Source: Flavobacterium microcysteis (lineage in GTDB: Bacteria; Bacteroidota; Bacteroidia; Flavobacteriales; Flavobacteriaceae). Taken from it: DNA of 64,000 nucleotides. The stretch covers positions 558,001 through 622,000 of the forward strand of contig NZ_VFJE01000056.1 of the NCBI RefSeq assembly GCF_006385255.1, read 5' to 3'. How positions within the stretch are numbered: the first letter of the stretch is position 1; each line of letters opens with the position of its first letter. A program made the position numbers and the translations under genes. The notes under the pieces are model-generated. The model did not search any database, had not been told where the DNA came from, and was given only the letters and a program-made list of their open reading frames with translations. Positions 1 through 7,388 of the stretch are shown here, piece after piece.

Positions 1-171
1 GTAAGGGTTTTCAAAAATTGCTGATCCATCTATAGGATTAGCTAATATTCCAGCATTAAATGCTGTAGATACATTTGTTTTAGATACGCTAATCGGTGAA
101 GACGATTTCCCAAAAGAAAGTCCCGATATGCTTGCGAATACTAAAGCAGCTAAAAATCGTTTTTTAAACAT
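1..171 (-). CDS. N-terminus of a secreted protein (partial, runs off the left edge)
   Basis: Reading the minus strand from the ATG at 171 gives 57 codons with no stop before the window edge. The first 21 residues are a typical Sec signal peptide: basic MFKKRF, a hydrophobic stretch, then small residues near LSFG. The part after it is rich in Ser, Thr, Asn and Ala and contains no recognisable domain. It is the start of an exported or outer-membrane protein; the function cannot be read from this fragment. No other start fits the signal peptide better. Confidence 0.7.
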   Translation of the reverse strand, partial: MFKKRFLAALVFASISGLSFGKSSSPISVSKTNVSTAFNAGILANPIDGSAIFENPY

Positions 172-681
172 AATTGTAAAATTTAAGATTGGAAGGAAAT
201 AGTGTTTTTTTAAAGGATAGAAATACCTGCAGGGTTTATCGCTTTATCAATCCAAATTTAATTTTAATAATTTTTTAAGAGCAGATTTTTAGAATAAGGA
301 TTTATTAAAAAATGGTTATTAACTATTTGGTATATAATGCTTTATATTACAAATTGGTAACAAGTAAAAGTAAGATTTTTATTATTTTTTACTTATATTT
401 ACTAAGCGAAAATCAAAAGATTCTAGGCTGGGTCTGGCTTTGAGAACTAAAAAAGAAAGATTAGTCTCAATTTGTGAGTTTATTTTTGGTTATCCTAAAT
501 TTTACAAATCGTAAATAACCGGAAAAAAGAGAAAGCTAGGTCATAAATGACAATTTGTTAGTTGTTTAGGGATAAAAACTAGGCAGATGCAGAATGCCTG
601 TAGGAACAGTGCAATTAAAACACAGATTGACCGACTTAAATCGTAAATTTGTCTTAGAAATCTATAAGATAACACTATACT
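172..681. other. Intergenic region between divergent genes
   Basis: This stretch of 510 AT-rich bases between the leftward partial gene and the rightward regulator contains no convincing coding sequence. It holds one copy of TTTACAAATC (501-510), resembling the distal half-site in front of copA and the first small HMA gene. I found no matching second half-site 21 bp further on. An octamer palindrome CCTGCAGG lies near 228. The regulator's own promoter is probably here, but no clear TAnnTTTG box stands out. Confidence 0.5.
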
Positions 682-1245
682 ATGGACACACTTTTTATTA
701 AAAATATGGTTTGCAACCGTTGTATTATGGTAGTGCAAAATGAATTGGATAAATTGGGATTAGACGTTAAAAGTATTAAGCTGGGTGAAGTAGTAGTTGG
801 AAAGGAACTTACAGCTGAAGAAAAAAAGAAATTGGAGGAGGCTTTTACTCCACTGGGATTTGAGGTGATAGATGACAAAAAAAGCAGAATCATCGAAAAA
901 ATAAAAAATACAATCATTGAACTTGTCCATCATCAGGACAATGGTGCCAAAACGAATCTTTCAGAAGTGCTAAGCAGCAAACTGAATCATGATTATAATT
1001 ACTTATCGAACCTGTTTTCTGAAGTAGAAGGCACAACGATTGAAAAGTACTTTATCGCTCAAAAGATAGAAAAGGTAAAAGAACTATTAGTCTATGACGA
1101 ATTATCTTTAAGCGAAATCGCTTTCCGAATGAATTATTCAAGCGTTGCTTATCTAAGCAACCAATTCAAAAAAGTAACCGGATTAACACCTAGCCATTTC
1201 AAACAAATCCGGGAAGACAAAAGAAAACCTTTGGATAAAGTATAA
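682..1245 (+). CDS. AraC-family regulator with N-terminal heavy-metal-binding (HMA-like) domain
   Basis: This 187-residue protein joins two parts. Residues 1-70 look like a small ferredoxin-fold HMA domain with a CxxC pair (C11 and C14, in MVCNRC). Residues about 95-187 are an AraC/XylS double helix-turn-helix, including a segment beginning LSEIAFRMNYSS and ending in the typical GLTPSHFKQ signature. The natural reading is a one-component sensor that binds a soft metal, probably Cu(I), through the cysteines and controls the next genes. The copper ATPase and two HMA proteins follow on the same strand, and two of those genes carry matching upstream direct repeats at identical spacing. Metal identity and the direction of control are inference. 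AraC family membership is firm; the HMA assignment is strong. Confidence 0.85.
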   Translation: MDTLFIKNMVCNRCIMVVQNELDKLGLDVKSIKLGEVVVGKELTAEEKKKLEEAFTPLGFEVIDDKKSRIIEKIKNTIIELVHHQDNGAKTNLSEVLSSKLNHDYNYLSNLFSEVEGTTIEKYFIAQKIEKVKELLVYDELSLSEIAFRMNYSSVAYLSNQFKKVTGLTPSHFKQIREDKRKPLDKV

Positions 1246-1256
1246 AGCTAAGTATA

Positions 1257-1320
1257 TGCTCTGCGCCTTAGCGTCTTTGCGTGAAAATATTGCTCGCAAA
1301 GGCGCAGAGCCGCAAAGATC
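1257..1320. repeat. Dispersed palindromic repeat, copy 1 (degenerate)
   Basis: A GC-rich imperfect inverted repeat in AT-rich surroundings. The inner arms GCGTCTTTGCG (1271-1281) and CGCAAAGGCGC (1295-1305) can pair around a 13-base loop; the outer part has two mismatches. The sequence from GTCTTTGCGTGAAA to GCAGAGCCGCAAAG is almost identical to 5216-5263, so this is a second copy of the same element. Elements built of CTTTGCG units are common between genes in Flavobacterium genomes. It could fold in RNA and act as a terminator or stabiliser for the upstream regulator mRNA. Confidence 0.75.
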
Positions 1321-1350
1321 TTAAAAAGAAATCAAGAGTATCTTCCCTAA

Positions 1351-1410
1351 ATCTTACAAATCAATTCCATAATTCCACAATAACCTCCGATAAAATTATA
1401 CCCAATTTTG
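1351..1410 (+). promoter_or_regulatory. copA promoter with putative AraC-type operator
   Basis: ATCTTACAAATC (1351-1362) and CCACAATA (1375-1382) form two half-sites whose ACAA cores are 21 bp apart, two helical turns, as usual for AraC-type binding. A -7-like box CAATTTTG ends at 1410, 25 bp before the copA ATG. The same arrangement occurs at 3862-3921 with exactly the same internal distances. Operator function and binding by the HMA-AraC protein are inferred. Confidence 0.65.
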
Positions 1411-1435
1411 TATTGTAAATTAAAGCAAACGAAAT

Positions 1436-3853
1436 ATGGCAACAAATAGCAATAAAGAAATCATCTATCTTCCTCTAGAAGATGTTGAAAGCGAACATTG
1501 TGCATTAATAGTTGAAAAAGGATTAGCCCAGGTAAAAGGTATAGAAACCCATAAAGTAGAGCTAAACAATGGTCGTGCAGCTATTACAGTAGCTAATAAC
1601 GGAGTTGTAGGCGAAGCAGTTAAGGCAATCAAAGAATTGGGTTATGGCGTTTCAACCGTAAAACACACCTTTCCCGTATTAGGTATGACTTGTGCTTCCT
1701 GTGCAAGTAGTGCCGAGAGTATTGTGACGTTTGAAGAAGGCGTAATAAATGCTTCTGTAAACTTTGCGACAGGCAATCTTACGGTAGAATATCTGCCTAA
1801 TATGACAGATGCGTCAAAACTGCAAAAGGCAGTCCAATCTATTGGATATGATTTATTGATAGAAAGTGAAACTACACAACAGGAAACATTAGAAGCCATT
1901 CATGCCCAAAAATTCAAAAAGCTAAAGAGCAAGACCATTTGGGCTATTATATTGTCACTTCCGGTTGTAACTATAGGGATGTTTTTTATGGACATTCCTT
2001 ATGCCAACCCAATTATGTGGCTTTTCTCAACTCCGGTAGTATTATGGCTGGGTAAAGACTTTTTTATCAATGCGTGGAAACAGGCAAAACACCGTTCTGC
2101 CAACATGGACACCTTGGTAGCATTGAGTACTGGGATTGCTTACCTTTTTAGCATTTTCAATATGCTGTTTGAAGATTTTTGGCACCAAAGAGGACTGCAT
2201 GCTCACGTTTATTTTGAAGCGGCAGCGGTTATTGTTGCGTTCATCTTGCTAGGAAAACTATTAGAAGAAAAAGCCAAAGGCAATACTTCTACAGCCATAA
2301 AAAAACTGATGGGACTGCAGCCAAAAACGGTAATTATCATACAACCGGACGGCACCGAAAAACAAATAGCCATTGAAGATGTAAATGCAGGCGATGTTAT
2401 TCTTGTAAAACCAGGCGAGAAAATAGCTGTAGATGGTATGGTTACTTCAGGCAGTTCTTATGTCGATGAAAGTATGCTAAGCGGTGAACCGGTTCCGGTG
2501 CTGAAAAAAGAAAATGAAAAAGTATTTGCCGGTACGATCAACCAAAAAGGAAGCTTCCGTTTTGAAGCAGTGAAAGTAGGTAAAGAAACAATGCTTGCCC
2601 AAATTATTAAAATGGTGCAGGATGCGCAAGGCAGTAAAGCACCAGTACAGAAATTGGTAGATAAGATAGCAGGCATCTTTGTTCCGGTTGTCATGGGGAT
2701 TGCGATCCTTACTTTTGTCTTATGGCTGATTCTGGGTGGAGATAATGGTTGGGTACAGGGATTATTGGCAGCGGTTACAGTTTTGGTCATTGCATGTCCG
2801 TGTGCGCTAGGTCTTGCAACTCCAACAGCAATTATGGTTGGTGTGGGGAAAGGAGCAGAAAAAGGAATCCTGATTAAAGATGCTGAAAGTCTGGAACTGG
2901 CAAAAAAAGTAACGGCTATTGTATTGGATAAAACAGGAACCATTACTGAAGGCAGACCGCAAGTAACAGGCATACAATGGTTACATAATGACGACACAGC
3001 TAAAACGATTTTACTAAGCATCGAAAAACAATCTGAACACCCGTTGGCAGAAGCTATGGTAAAACATCTGGAAGGTGTTTCAACACTATCCTTGTCTCAA
3101 TTCGACAGTATTACGGGTAAAGGTGCAAAAGCCAATTATGAGAATGAAACCTATTTTGTAGGGAATAAAAAACTTTTGGCTGAAAACAACATTACCATCA
3201 CAGAACAATTGCAAAAGCAAGCCGATGAGTGGGGCAGCGAGTCTAAAACCGTTATCTGGTTTTCAGATAGCAAACAAGCGCTGTCTGTTATCGCTATTTC
3301 TGATAAAATTAAAGAAACATCAGTAGAAGCCATCAAAGAAATACAGGAAATGGGTATTGACCTGTATATGCTTACTGGTGATAACGAAGCCACGGCAAAA
3401 GCCATTGCCCAACAAACAGGCATCGGTCATTATAAAGCCGAAGTAATGCCGCAGCATAAAGCAGATTTTATAAAAGAACTGCAAAAGCAAGGCAAAGTCG
3501 TAGCGATGGTAGGTGATGGTATCAATGACAGTACAGCCTTAGCAACAGCAGATGTAAGTATAGCAATGGGTAAGGGAAGCGATATTGCGATGGATGTTGC
3601 CAAAATGACCATCATTTCATCAGATCTTACTAAAATACCGCAAGCCATACGACTTTCAAAACAAACCGTAGCGACAATCAAACAAAATCTGTTTTGGGCG
3701 TTTATCTACAATCTTATCGGTATTCCAATTGCAGCGGGTATTCTTTATCCTGTCAATGGTTTCTTATTGAATCCTATGATTGCAGGTGCAGCTATGGCAT
3801 TGAGTAGCGTGAGCGTGGTAACAAACAGCTTGCGATTGAAATGGAAAAAGTAA
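1436..3853 (+). CDS. copA: Copper-translocating P1B-type ATPase
   Basis: This 805-residue inner-membrane pump uses ATP to export Cu(I). Two N-terminal HMA domains are visible. The first (residues about 8-72) lacks CxxC and keeps only C22 in ESEHC; the second has GMTCASC (C86, C89). Next come paired transmembrane helices, the actuator loop with SGEP, the metal-site CPC at 454-456 in the sixth membrane helix, the phosphorylation motif DKTGT (D498), the HP loop (SEHPLAEA), MLTGDN and the hinge GDGIND. The C-terminus is hydrophobic. The second half of the hinge reads STALA instead of the commoner APALA. The start at 1436 follows the putative promoter by 25 bp. It stands with the upstream HMA-AraC regulator and downstream HMA proteins in a copper-resistance block. 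Substrate is assigned from CPC plus the neighbours; silver is also likely to be pumped. Confidence 0.95.
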   Translation: MATNSNKEIIYLPLEDVESEHCALIVEKGLAQVKGIETHKVELNNGRAAITVANNGVVGEAVKAIKELGYGVSTVKHTFPVLGMTCASCASSAESIVTFEEGVINASVNFATGNLTVEYLPNMTDASKLQKAVQSIGYDLLIESETTQQETLEAIHAQKFKKLKSKTIWAIILSLPVVTIGMFFMDIPYANPIMWLFSTPVVLWLGKDFFINAWKQAKHRSANMDTLVALSTGIAYLFSIFNMLFEDFWHQRGLHAHVYFEAAAVIVAFILLGKLLEEKAKGNTSTAIKKLMGLQPKTVIIIQPDGTEKQIAIEDVNAGDVILVKPGEKIAVDGMVTSGSSYVDESMLSGEPVPVLKKENEKVFAGTINQKGSFRFEAVKVGKETMLAQIIKMVQDAQGSKAPVQKLVDKIAGIFVPVVMGIAILTFVLWLILGGDNGWVQGLLAAVTVLVIACPCALGLATPTAIMVGVGKGAEKGILIKDAESLELAKKVTAIVLDKTGTITEGRPQVTGIQWLHNDDTAKTILLSIEKQSEHPLAEAMVKHLEGVSTLSLSQFDSITGKGAKANYENETYFVGNKKLLAENNITITEQLQKQADEWGSESKTVIWFSDSKQALSVIAISDKIKETSVEAIKEIQEMGIDLYMLTGDNEATAKAIAQQTGIGHYKAEVMPQHKADFIKELQKQGKVVAMVGDGINDSTALATADVSIAMGKGSDIAMDVAKMTIISSDLTKIPQAIRLSKQTVATIKQNLFWAFIYNLIGIPIAAGILYPVNGFLLNPMIAGAAMALSSVSVVTNSLRLKWKK

Positions 3854-3861
3854 ATCAGTAA

Positions 3862-3921
3862 ATCTCACAAATCAAACAGAAAATTACACAATAGTTGCCT
3901 TTAAAAGAATAGCCAACTTTG
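3862..3921 (+). promoter_or_regulatory. Promoter and putative AraC-type operator of the small HMA genes
   Basis: ATCTCACAAATC (3862-3873) and ACACAATA (3886-3893) repeat the two half-sites found before copA. The -7-like box CAACTTTG ends at 3921, 21 bp before the next ATG. Distances from the first half-site to the second (24 bp) and to the end of the -7 box (59 bp) are identical to those at copA. This suggests one regulator controls both units. Confidence 0.65.
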
Positions 3922-3941
3922 TATTATAAAAAATAAATAAA

Positions 3942-4190
3942 ATGAAACAGCTAATAATCAATATACCCGATATGCAGAGCGCGCATTGCCAGTCAAGAGT
4001 CAACAATGCGGTAAAAGATATTGAAGGCGTTCAGATTCAAAACGTCGAAGCAGGCAAAATAACGGTTTCCGTTGCCTCTGATACTACTAAAAGTGAAATC
4101 GTAAATGCTATTGAAAAAGCAGGTTACAGTGTTTCGCCAGAAAAAAGCGATAGCGAATCAGATTGCGCTACAGGATGTTGCAATAATTAA
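3942..4190 (+). CDS. Small HMA-domain protein with Cys-rich tail
   Basis: This 82-residue cytoplasmic protein has the babbab size and sequence of a heavy-metal-associated domain (residues 1-68). At the metal loop it reads MQSAHC, so the first cysteine of MxCxxC is Ser and only C16 remains. The tail after residue 68 is acidic and contains three cysteines (CATGCC), which could supply replacement ligands. It follows copA, has its own promoter resembling that of copA, and precedes a canonical CopZ-like gene. It probably buffers or delivers copper. A vestigial, non-binding domain is the alternative. Confidence 0.75.
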   Translation: MKQLIINIPDMQSAHCQSRVNNAVKDIEGVQIQNVEAGKITVSVASDTTKSEIVNAIEKAGYSVSPEKSDSESDCATGCCNN

Positions 4191-4214
4191 CCCTAATTAC
4201 AAACGATCAATAAA

Positions 4215-4430
4215 ATGGAAAATAAAGAATTTCAATTCAAGACCAATATTAACTGTGGTGGCTGTGTTGCTTCTGTAAAACCACACTTAGACAAAGCAGA
4301 AGGTGTTAGCGAATGGAATGTTGACACTGACAATAAAGATAAAATCCTTACCATAAAAGCAGAAGGTATTACCGAAGAACAGGTACTGGATATTATCAAA
4401 AAAACAGGTTTTAAAGCAGAACCGGTATAA
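4215..4430 (+). CDS. CopZ-like copper chaperone (HMA domain)
   Basis: At 71 residues the protein is a complete stand-alone HMA domain. The metal loop is NCGGC (C14, C17), within the usual beta1-loop-alpha1 context, and the second half (ITEEQVLDIIKKTGFKAEPV) is the expected alpha2-beta4. It lies 24 bp after the preceding HMA gene and is almost certainly cotranscribed with it. A strong terminator follows. Role inferred from family: soluble Cu(I) carrier handing copper to CopA or to the sensor domain of the regulator. Confidence 0.85.
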   Translation: MENKEFQFKTNINCGGCVASVKPHLDKAEGVSEWNVDTDNKDKILTIKAEGITEEQVLDIIKKTGFKAEPV

Positions 4431-4452
4431 ATTTAATTGTTTGGTGATGATG

Positions 4453-4494
4453 AGGCCGTATTTTCTATCGATGAAAATACGGCCTTGTTTTTTT
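4453..4494 (+). terminator. Rho-independent terminator after the copper genes
   Basis: A perfect 13-bp stem, AGGCCGTATTTTC (4453-4465) with its complement at 4473-4485, closes a 7-base loop and is followed by TG and an uninterrupted T tract. It ends the small HMA operon. Confidence 0.9.
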
Positions 4495-4533
4495 ATAAAT
4501 TTACAGAAGAATTAAAATTACTATAAAACGACT

Positions 4534-5160
4534 ATGAATTTATATTTGTCTTCATTTCAGTTTGGAAATGAATCGGATAAACTTTGTGAATTAGTGCCAC
4601 AAGGAGCAAAAATCGGACATATTACGAATGCTACGGATTGGTACGGAGCTGATGAAGCAAGAAAAAAAGCAGATTTAGAAAGAGACATGGCTTTCCTGGA
4701 AAGCTTAGGGTTTAAAAACGAACATTTAGATTTAAAGGACTATTTTAATAGGGAAGAATCTTTGGATAAAAAGCTTGCAGAACTTGACGGAATCTGGGTG
4801 TCTGGAGGCAATACTTTTATTTTGCGACAGGCCATGCGACTAAGCGGATTTGATACAATTTTCGAAAAACTACGCCAACGCAACGACTTTTTATATGGAG
4901 GTTACAGTGCCGGTATTTGTGTCTTATGTGATTCATTGAAATATATTGAAAAAGTAGACGACCCTACTCAATTTCCTTATGAACAAATTAAAGAGCCTAT
5001 TTATGAAGGTTTGGGCTATTTTAATTACGGTATTTTACCACATTACAAATCAGACCATTTTGAATCTGCCGCCATGTCAGAAGAAGTCCAAAGGTGTATC
5101 GATAATAAATGGCTGTTTAAAACCCTGAGAGATGGGGAAGTTATTGTTGTAAAAGAATAA
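4534..5160 (+). CDS. Peptidase E-like protein (family S51, type 1 glutamine amidotransferase fold)
   Basis: This 208-residue cytoplasmic protein has the S51 signatures: WVSGGNTF (88-95) and the nucleophile elbow GGYSAG with S125. Family members hydrolyse Asp-X dipeptides (peptidase E) or cyanophycin fragments. The length is close to that of bacterial PepE (about 220-230). A possible catalytic His is in the segment LPHYKSDHF, which matches the usual position. It stands alone between a terminator and a palindromic repeat, and nothing ties it to the copper genes. The exact substrate is not determinable. Confidence 0.85.
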   Translation: MNLYLSSFQFGNESDKLCELVPQGAKIGHITNATDWYGADEARKKADLERDMAFLESLGFKNEHLDLKDYFNREESLDKKLAELDGIWVSGGNTFILRQAMRLSGFDTIFEKLRQRNDFLYGGYSAGICVLCDSLKYIEKVDDPTQFPYEQIKEPIYEGLGYFNYGILPHYKSDHFESAAMSEEVQRCIDNKWLFKTLRDGEVIVVKE

Positions 5161-5204
5161 TTGATTATCTGAAACTTTACATCAAAAACAAATTCCCTTT
5201 CTTG

Positions 5205-5263
5205 CTTTGCGGCTCTGCGTCTTTGCGTGAAATAGTTGCTCGCAAAGGCGCAGAGCCGCAAAG
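5205..5263. repeat. Dispersed palindromic repeat, copy 2 (near-perfect hairpin)
   Basis: The arms 5205-5227 and 5241-5263 are 23 bases each and complementary except for one G-T pair, with a 13-base loop. The element shares most of its sequence with 1257-1320. It lies downstream of the peptidase gene and may act as an RNA stabiliser or terminator, although no T tract follows. It resembles the CTTTGCG-type intergenic repeats of flavobacteria. Confidence 0.85.
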
Positions 5264-5351
5264 TTTATACGCAGAAATCATTGAAGTCTAATTTTTCATG
5301 TCTTTTTTCATTTGATATAGAAACTTTAAATCTGTGGCTGGAATAAAAACA

Positions 5352-6152
5352 TTACTTTTTTAGCCTAGGTTTTGTTTTCATTATAGCATAATAAGAAGAA
5401 GTAAAAGCGGGCAAACTTTTATAGCCAACCATAAGAGCGATTTGGCTCAATGTATATTGTTTGGTGTCAATTAGCTCTATACTTTTCAAAATACGAATTA
5501 ATTGCATGTATTTTTGCACCGTAATACCTGTTTCTTGCTTAAAGATACGTTGCAGGCTACGTACGGACATTTTTGCGATGTCTGCAAACACATCAATATC
5601 AAAATTATACCCATAATTGGCGTTGATATAATTACAAACAGGCAATAAGCGGTTGTCGGCAGGAACCGGAATTTGCAAAAATTCATTCTCATTACAAAAA
5701 TAGGGCAGGCTGCTTAGCATCGCTTTCAAAAAAAGCGTCTGTTCTTCATCTTCATTCAGCAACTGATTCCATTTTTCGGCATACAAAAGCATTTCTTTTA
5801 ATACGGATGGAGCTGCGAAAACATGTATATGCTCGTAGAATTCCTGCTCTGGCACTGATTTAAACAAGACAATCATCAAATTCACCGTCTTGGCATCGGA
5901 AGTTGTACGATGTTCTTTTGCCGATGGTATCCATATAACATGATTTTGAGGAACGAGATAGGTTTTCTGTCCGATGTGAAAATATTGATAACCGTCTTCC
6001 ACATAAGTCAGTTGATAACGTTGATGGGCGTGTTCGTACTCATCATGTTGCCAGTTTTTCTCATACCAAACATAAGCATCGGTCGGTACGTTATCTACAT
6101 ATCGCCCTCTGCTTTTTTCGGTCAGCCCACATTTTACGTTGTCGTTTTGCAT
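5352..6152 (-). CDS. AraC-family transcriptional regulator (cupin-type sensor)
   Basis: A 266-residue protein with an N-terminal cupin-like sensor domain (residues about 20-110, including HIGQKTYLVPQNHVIWIPS) and a C-terminal AraC double helix-turn-helix (about 165-266). It is divergent from the flavodoxin-RidA gene; the two ATGs are 68 bp apart and two face-to-face -7 boxes lie between them. This arrangement suggests it controls that gene and the MFS gene behind it. The ligand is unknown. The start at 6152 lies 11 bp after the minus-strand box TAAATTTG. Confidence 0.88.
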   Translation of the reverse strand: MQNDNVKCGLTEKSRGRYVDNVPTDAYVWYEKNWQHDEYEHAHQRYQLTYVEDGYQYFHIGQKTYLVPQNHVIWIPSAKEHRTTSDAKTVNLMIVLFKSVPEQEFYEHIHVFAAPSVLKEMLLYAEKWNQLLNEDEEQTLFLKAMLSSLPYFCNENEFLQIPVPADNRLLPVCNYINANYGYNFDIDVFADIAKMSVRSLQRIFKQETGITVQKYMQLIRILKSIELIDTKQYTLSQIALMVGYKSLPAFTSSYYAIMKTKPRLKK

Positions 6153-6163
6153 ATACTTTATGG

Positions 6164-6195
6164 CAAATTTAATAAAAATGCCATTATTAACTTTG
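6164..6195. promoter_or_regulatory. Divergent promoter pair
   Basis: TAAATTTG on the minus strand (6164-6171) faces the AraC gene and TAACTTTG on the plus strand (6188-6195) faces the flavodoxin-RidA gene. Both match the Bacteroidota -7 consensus TAnnTTTG and are 16 bp apart, so one bound regulator could affect both. Confidence 0.65.
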
Positions 6196-6220
6196 TTATT
6201 GAATTTAATACATAAGAAAA

Positions 6221-7372
6221 ATGAAAAAATCGTATTCTTTCCTGATAGGGATTTTAGTACTATTTGTAATAAATACAGCTATGGCACAGAAACAAACAGC
6301 AAAGGTTTTAGTTCTCATCTATTCTGATAATGGCGGAACTTACGAATTGGCAAAAGAAATAGCCAAAGGAATTGAAAGCGGACAAAATGTTCAGGCAACC
6401 ATCAAACAGGTAAAGGCATCTGATAATCCTAAACTAAAAAATATTCCCGTAGCTACGGTTGAGGAATTGGCTACCTATGACGGTATTGCTTTTGGCTCGC
6501 CAGTATATTTCGGCAACATCAGTACGGGAATGAGTGAGTTTTTGTCAAAAACAATCGGTTTATGGACGAGCCATGCTTTGGAAGGCAAACCGGCTACGGT
6601 TTTTATGTCGGCAGGAAGCGGAGCAGGAAAGGAACTGGCGTTACAATCATTTTGGAACAGTCTGGCGGTTCACGGAATGGTTTTAGTGCCTAACGGTATC
6701 AGCGGTTATGAAAATATTGACAAGACCATTCCGCAGGGAAATTCTGTTTTAGGAACCACAAGCCTTGCTTCATTAAATACGGTTGAAAGACCATCAAAAA
6801 GTGAGCGTTATCTGGCAGAAGTGCAAGGAAAAAACTTTGCAAAAGTAGCCTATGCCCTTAGAGGAGATGAAAAGGTCAAAAGTGGGAATAAAGCTGAGGT
6901 GGCAGAAAATAAAATTGATGTCAATCAGGTTTTAAAAGATAAGAATATTGTGTTGCCTTCGTTGCCTAAACCGGTAGGAAACTACGAACTCTATGCACGT
7001 TCCGGAAATCTGATATTTATCAATCAGGTAGCTCTGAAAAACGGAAAAATAGTTAATCCCGGTAAAGTAGGAGTGAATGTCACAGAAGAACAGGTAAAAG
7101 AAGCTACCGCGGTAACAATGCTGAATGTTCTGGCTATCTTGAAAGAAGCTGCTGGTGGAGATTTGAATCGTGTAAAAAAATGTGTGCAACTGATTGGCAC
7201 ATTCAACACGCCAGACACCTATACCAAACACGCAGAACTTATGAATCCTGCTTCAGACCTTACCGTTGAAATATTTGGAGATAAAGGCAAGCATACTCGA
7301 AACACATCAGGAGCCAGTTCACTACCGGTAGGTTCTTCTGTTTCAATTCAGGCCATTTTTGAAGTTGAATAA
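6221..7372 (+). CDS. Exported flavodoxin-like / RidA-like fusion protein
   Basis: This 383-residue protein starts with a signal peptide (residues 1-22, ending TAMAQ). Residues about 27-200 are a WrbA/flavodoxin-type FMN fold: LVLIYSDNGGTYELAKEIAKG is the phosphate-loop region, and GSPVYFGNIS and FMSAGSGAG are the other flavin-contact loops. Residues about 235-383 look like a RidA/YjgF domain, with LIFINQVAL, the segment MLNVLAILKEAAGGDL, and RVKKCVQLIGTFNT. Flavodoxin-like NAD(P)H oxidoreductases and RidA enamine deaminases are normally separate cytoplasmic proteins, so the fusion and the signal peptide are both unusual. It sits 17 bp before an MFS transporter and is divergent from an AraC regulator. 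A role in detoxifying a reactive or quinone-like compound is a guess. Confidence 0.85.
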   Translation: MKKSYSFLIGILVLFVINTAMAQKQTAKVLVLIYSDNGGTYELAKEIAKGIESGQNVQATIKQVKASDNPKLKNIPVATVEELATYDGIAFGSPVYFGNISTGMSEFLSKTIGLWTSHALEGKPATVFMSAGSGAGKELALQSFWNSLAVHGMVLVPNGISGYENIDKTIPQGNSVLGTTSLASLNTVERPSKSERYLAEVQGKNFAKVAYALRGDEKVKSGNKAEVAENKIDVNQVLKDKNIVLPSLPKPVGNYELYARSGNLIFINQVALKNGKIVNPGKVGVNVTEEQVKEATAVTMLNVLAILKEAAGGDLNRVKKCVQLIGTFNTPDTYTKHAELMNPASDLTVEIFGDKGKHTRNTSGASSLPVGSSVSIQAIFEVE

Positions 7373-7388
7373 ATACAGATAAATTGAA

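Noticed and set aside
2458..3021. Long open reading frames antisense to copA and to other genes (for example within der and hutU)
   Set aside because: They lie opposite strongly conserved proteins, have no signals of their own and arise from base composition of the coding strand.
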